64,000 nucleotides of DNA. It comes from Roseibium aggregatum IAM 12614 (GTDB taxonomy: Bacteria; Pseudomonadota; Alphaproteobacteria; Rhizobiales; Stappiaceae). Made by a program: the position numbers and the translations under genes. Under the pieces are notes generated by a model that saw only the letters and a program-made list of their open reading frames with translations, did not search any database and was not told the origin of the DNA. Each line of letters starts with the position of its first letter. Positions within the stretch are counted from its first letter, which is position 1. Positions 62,614 to 64,000 of the stretch are shown here, piece after piece. The DNA is taken from contig NZ_AAUW01000002.1 of NCBI RefSeq assembly GCF_000168975.1, positions 124,001 to 188,000 of the forward strand, written 5' to 3'.

Positions 62614-64000
62614 TCAGAATTTCAGGGCCTTGACCTGTTTGACGTGAGAAACGGCTTCCAGTCGCGCCAGAACGTCCGGCGACACATCCCCGTCCACCTC
62701 AACAAGGCAGATCGCATCGTCCCCCGGGGCCAGACGGCCGAGATGGAAGGTCGCGATGTTGACGCCGCTGTTGCCGAGTTCCATGCCGAGGTGCCCGATG
62801 AAGCCGGGTTTGTCCTCGTTGGTGATGTAAAGCATCTGCGGGCCAAGCTCGGCCTCCATGTTGATGCCCTTCACCTGGATGATGCGCGGTTTCCCATCGG
62901 CAAAGACCGTGCCCGCAACCGAGCGCTCCTGCCGCTGGGTGACCACCGTCAGGCGCATGTAGGTCTCGTAGGCACCGTCTTTCTCGCGGCGAATTTCCTC
63001 GATCTTCATGCCGCGTTCCTTGGCCAGGATCGGCGCGGAGACCATGTTGACCGTCTGCAGGAGCGGCGTCAGCAGCCCTGTCAGCGCGGCCGCCGTCAGG
63101 GCCTGCACGTTCATTTCAGCCACGGCACCGGCATATTCCAGGCGGACACCCTCGATGCCGGTTTCCGTCAGTTGGCCCGCGAAAGAACCGAGCTGTTCCG
63201 CCAGCCGCACGAAGGGAACCAGCTTGGGCGCTTCCTCGGCAGTGATGGACGGCATGTTGAGCGCGTTGCGCACGGCACCCTGAAGCAGGTAGTCGCACAT
63301 CTGTTCGGCCACCTGCAGCGCGACATTTTCCTGGGCTTCCGTAGTGGACGCGCCCAGATGCGGCGTCGAAACGAAGTTCGGCGCACCGAACAACACGTTT
63401 TCCTTGGCCGGTTCCTCGACAAAGACGTCAAACGCCGCCCCGCCGAGCTTGCCTTCGTCCAGGGCTGCGCGCACGGCCGCTTCATCGGCGAGCCCGCCGC
63501 GGGCACAGTTGATCAGATAAGCGCCCTTGCGCATTTTCTCGATCGCCTTGGCATCGATGATGTTGCGCGTCTTGTCGGTGAGCGGCGTGTGCAGGGTGAT
63601 GAAATCCGACCGGCACAAGAGACCGTCAAGTTCGACCTTCTCGACACCGAGCGCAACGGCCCGTTCCGACGTCAGGAAGGGGTCGAAGGCAATCACCTTC
63701 ATCTTCAGGCCGATGGCCCGGTCTGCCACGATCGAGCCGATGTTGCCGCAACCGATCAGGCCGAGTGTCTTGCCGGTGAGTTCGCGGCCCATGAAGCGGG
63801 ATTTCTCCCACTTGCCTGACTGGGTCGACGTATCGGCAGCCGGGATCTGGCGCGCCACCGCCATCATCATCGAGATTGCATGTTCGGCCGTGGTGATCGC
63901 ATTGCCGAAGGGCGTGTTCATGACGATGATACCGCGTGCGGTCGCCTTCGGAATATCAACATTGTCGACGCCGATCCCGGCCCTGCCGATCACCTTCAGA
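62614..64000 (-). CDS. serA: D-3-phosphoglycerate dehydrogenase, N-terminus cut by window edge
   Basis: About 462 residues are visible; the frame stays open to base 64000 and the first roughly 65-70 residues of the usual protein are missing. Visible blocks: LKVIGRAGIGVDNVDIPKAT, NAD-binding LGLIGCGNIGSIVADRAIGL, GAYLINCARGGLADEAAVRA, and the catalytic His in PHLGASTTEAQENVALQVAE. The C-terminal half includes the intervening domain of long-form SerA and an ACT domain (MLYITNEDKPGFIGHLGMEL). It commits 3-phosphoglycerate to serine synthesis; the ACT domain usually senses serine. Confidence 0.95.
   Translation of the reverse strand, partial: LKVIGRAGIGVDNVDIPKATARGIIVMNTPFGNAITTAEHAISMMMAVARQIPAADTSTQSGKWEKSRFMGRELTGKTLGLIGCGNIGSIVADRAIGLKMKVIAFDPFLTSERAVALGVEKVELDGLLCRSDFITLHTPLTDKTRNIIDAKAIEKMRKGAYLINCARGGLADEAAVRAALDEGKLGGAAFDVFVEEPAKENVLFGAPNFVSTPHLGASTTEAQENVALQVAEQMCDYLLQGAVRNALNMPSITAEEAPKLVPFVRLAEQLGSFAGQLTETGIEGVRLEYAGAVAEMNVQALTAAALTGLLTPLLQTVNMVSAPILAKERGMKIEEIRREKDGAYETYMRLTVVTQRQERSVAGTVFADGKPRIIQVKGINMEAELGPQMLYITNEDKPGFIGHLGMELGNSGVNIATFHLGRLAPGDDAICLVEVDGDVSPDVLARLEAVSHVKQVKALKF

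Overview
The window is a contiguous piece of a GC-rich alphaproteobacterial chromosome. An order Hyphomicrobiales, Stappiaceae-like organism (Roseibium/Labrenzia type) is my inference from gene content. The pointers are CtrA, its phosphotransferase ChpT, an EipA (DUF1134) protein, a CheA with a C-terminal receiver, DUF2336, an alphaproteobacterial RpoH, GANTC-rich promoter DNA and two families of intergenic palindromes of the kind common in Rhizobiales. There is no prophage, transposon, CRISPR array or rRNA. One tRNA (Glu-UUC) and one TPP riboswitch are clear.

Layout. 1-20 kb is metabolic and amine-oriented: the end of an ABC permease converging on a separate ABC ATPase plus an APH-fold kinase-like protein, then an MttB-like methyltransferase with a dimethylglycine-dehydrogenase-type FAD/GcvT protein, a small secreted protein, a PhnD-like protein coupled to a fatty acid desaturase, a second FAD amine oxidoreductase, a RecD-like helicase, a TetR regulator, Tex, DUF2270 and GNAT proteins, and a DadA-like dehydrogenase divergent from a GntR regulator. 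20-23 kb holds an arsR-acr3 arsenite unit whose operator palindrome covers the arsR start codon, and an RTX-like protein made of eleven 17-residue repeats. 23-28 kb is a complete dipeptide-type ABC operon (dppABCDF); 28-32 kb is glpD-glpK.

32-36 kb holds an MscS channel, a DUF2336 protein and a PqiA-like protein. 36-50 kb is a motility and cell-cycle block: fliI-fliJ divergent from ctrA across an intergenic region with eight GANTC sites, a Tat-exported MBL hydrolase, the operon cheA-cheW-cheY-cheB-cheR, chpT, a YHS protein, eipA and a coiled-coil membrane protein. 50-64 kb is mostly housekeeping: a GlpR-like repressor, tRNA-Glu, rluD (start codon overlapping a divergent gene), rpoH, the TPP-riboswitch-controlled thiX-thiY, a proline-rich single-pass membrane protein, purA, an MFS and an EamA transporter, and serA, which runs off the right edge.

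How genes work together. ChpT passes phosphate to CtrA, which in relatives controls flagellar and envelope genes, so fliI/J, the che operon and eipA near both is a coherent neighbourhood. GlpR probably represses glpD-glpK 20 kb away. Most of the window is well-known biology. The least explained parts are the amine locus at 1-7 kb with its degenerate kinase, the PhnD-like/desaturase pair, the 17-residue-repeat protein and the 583-residue membrane protein.
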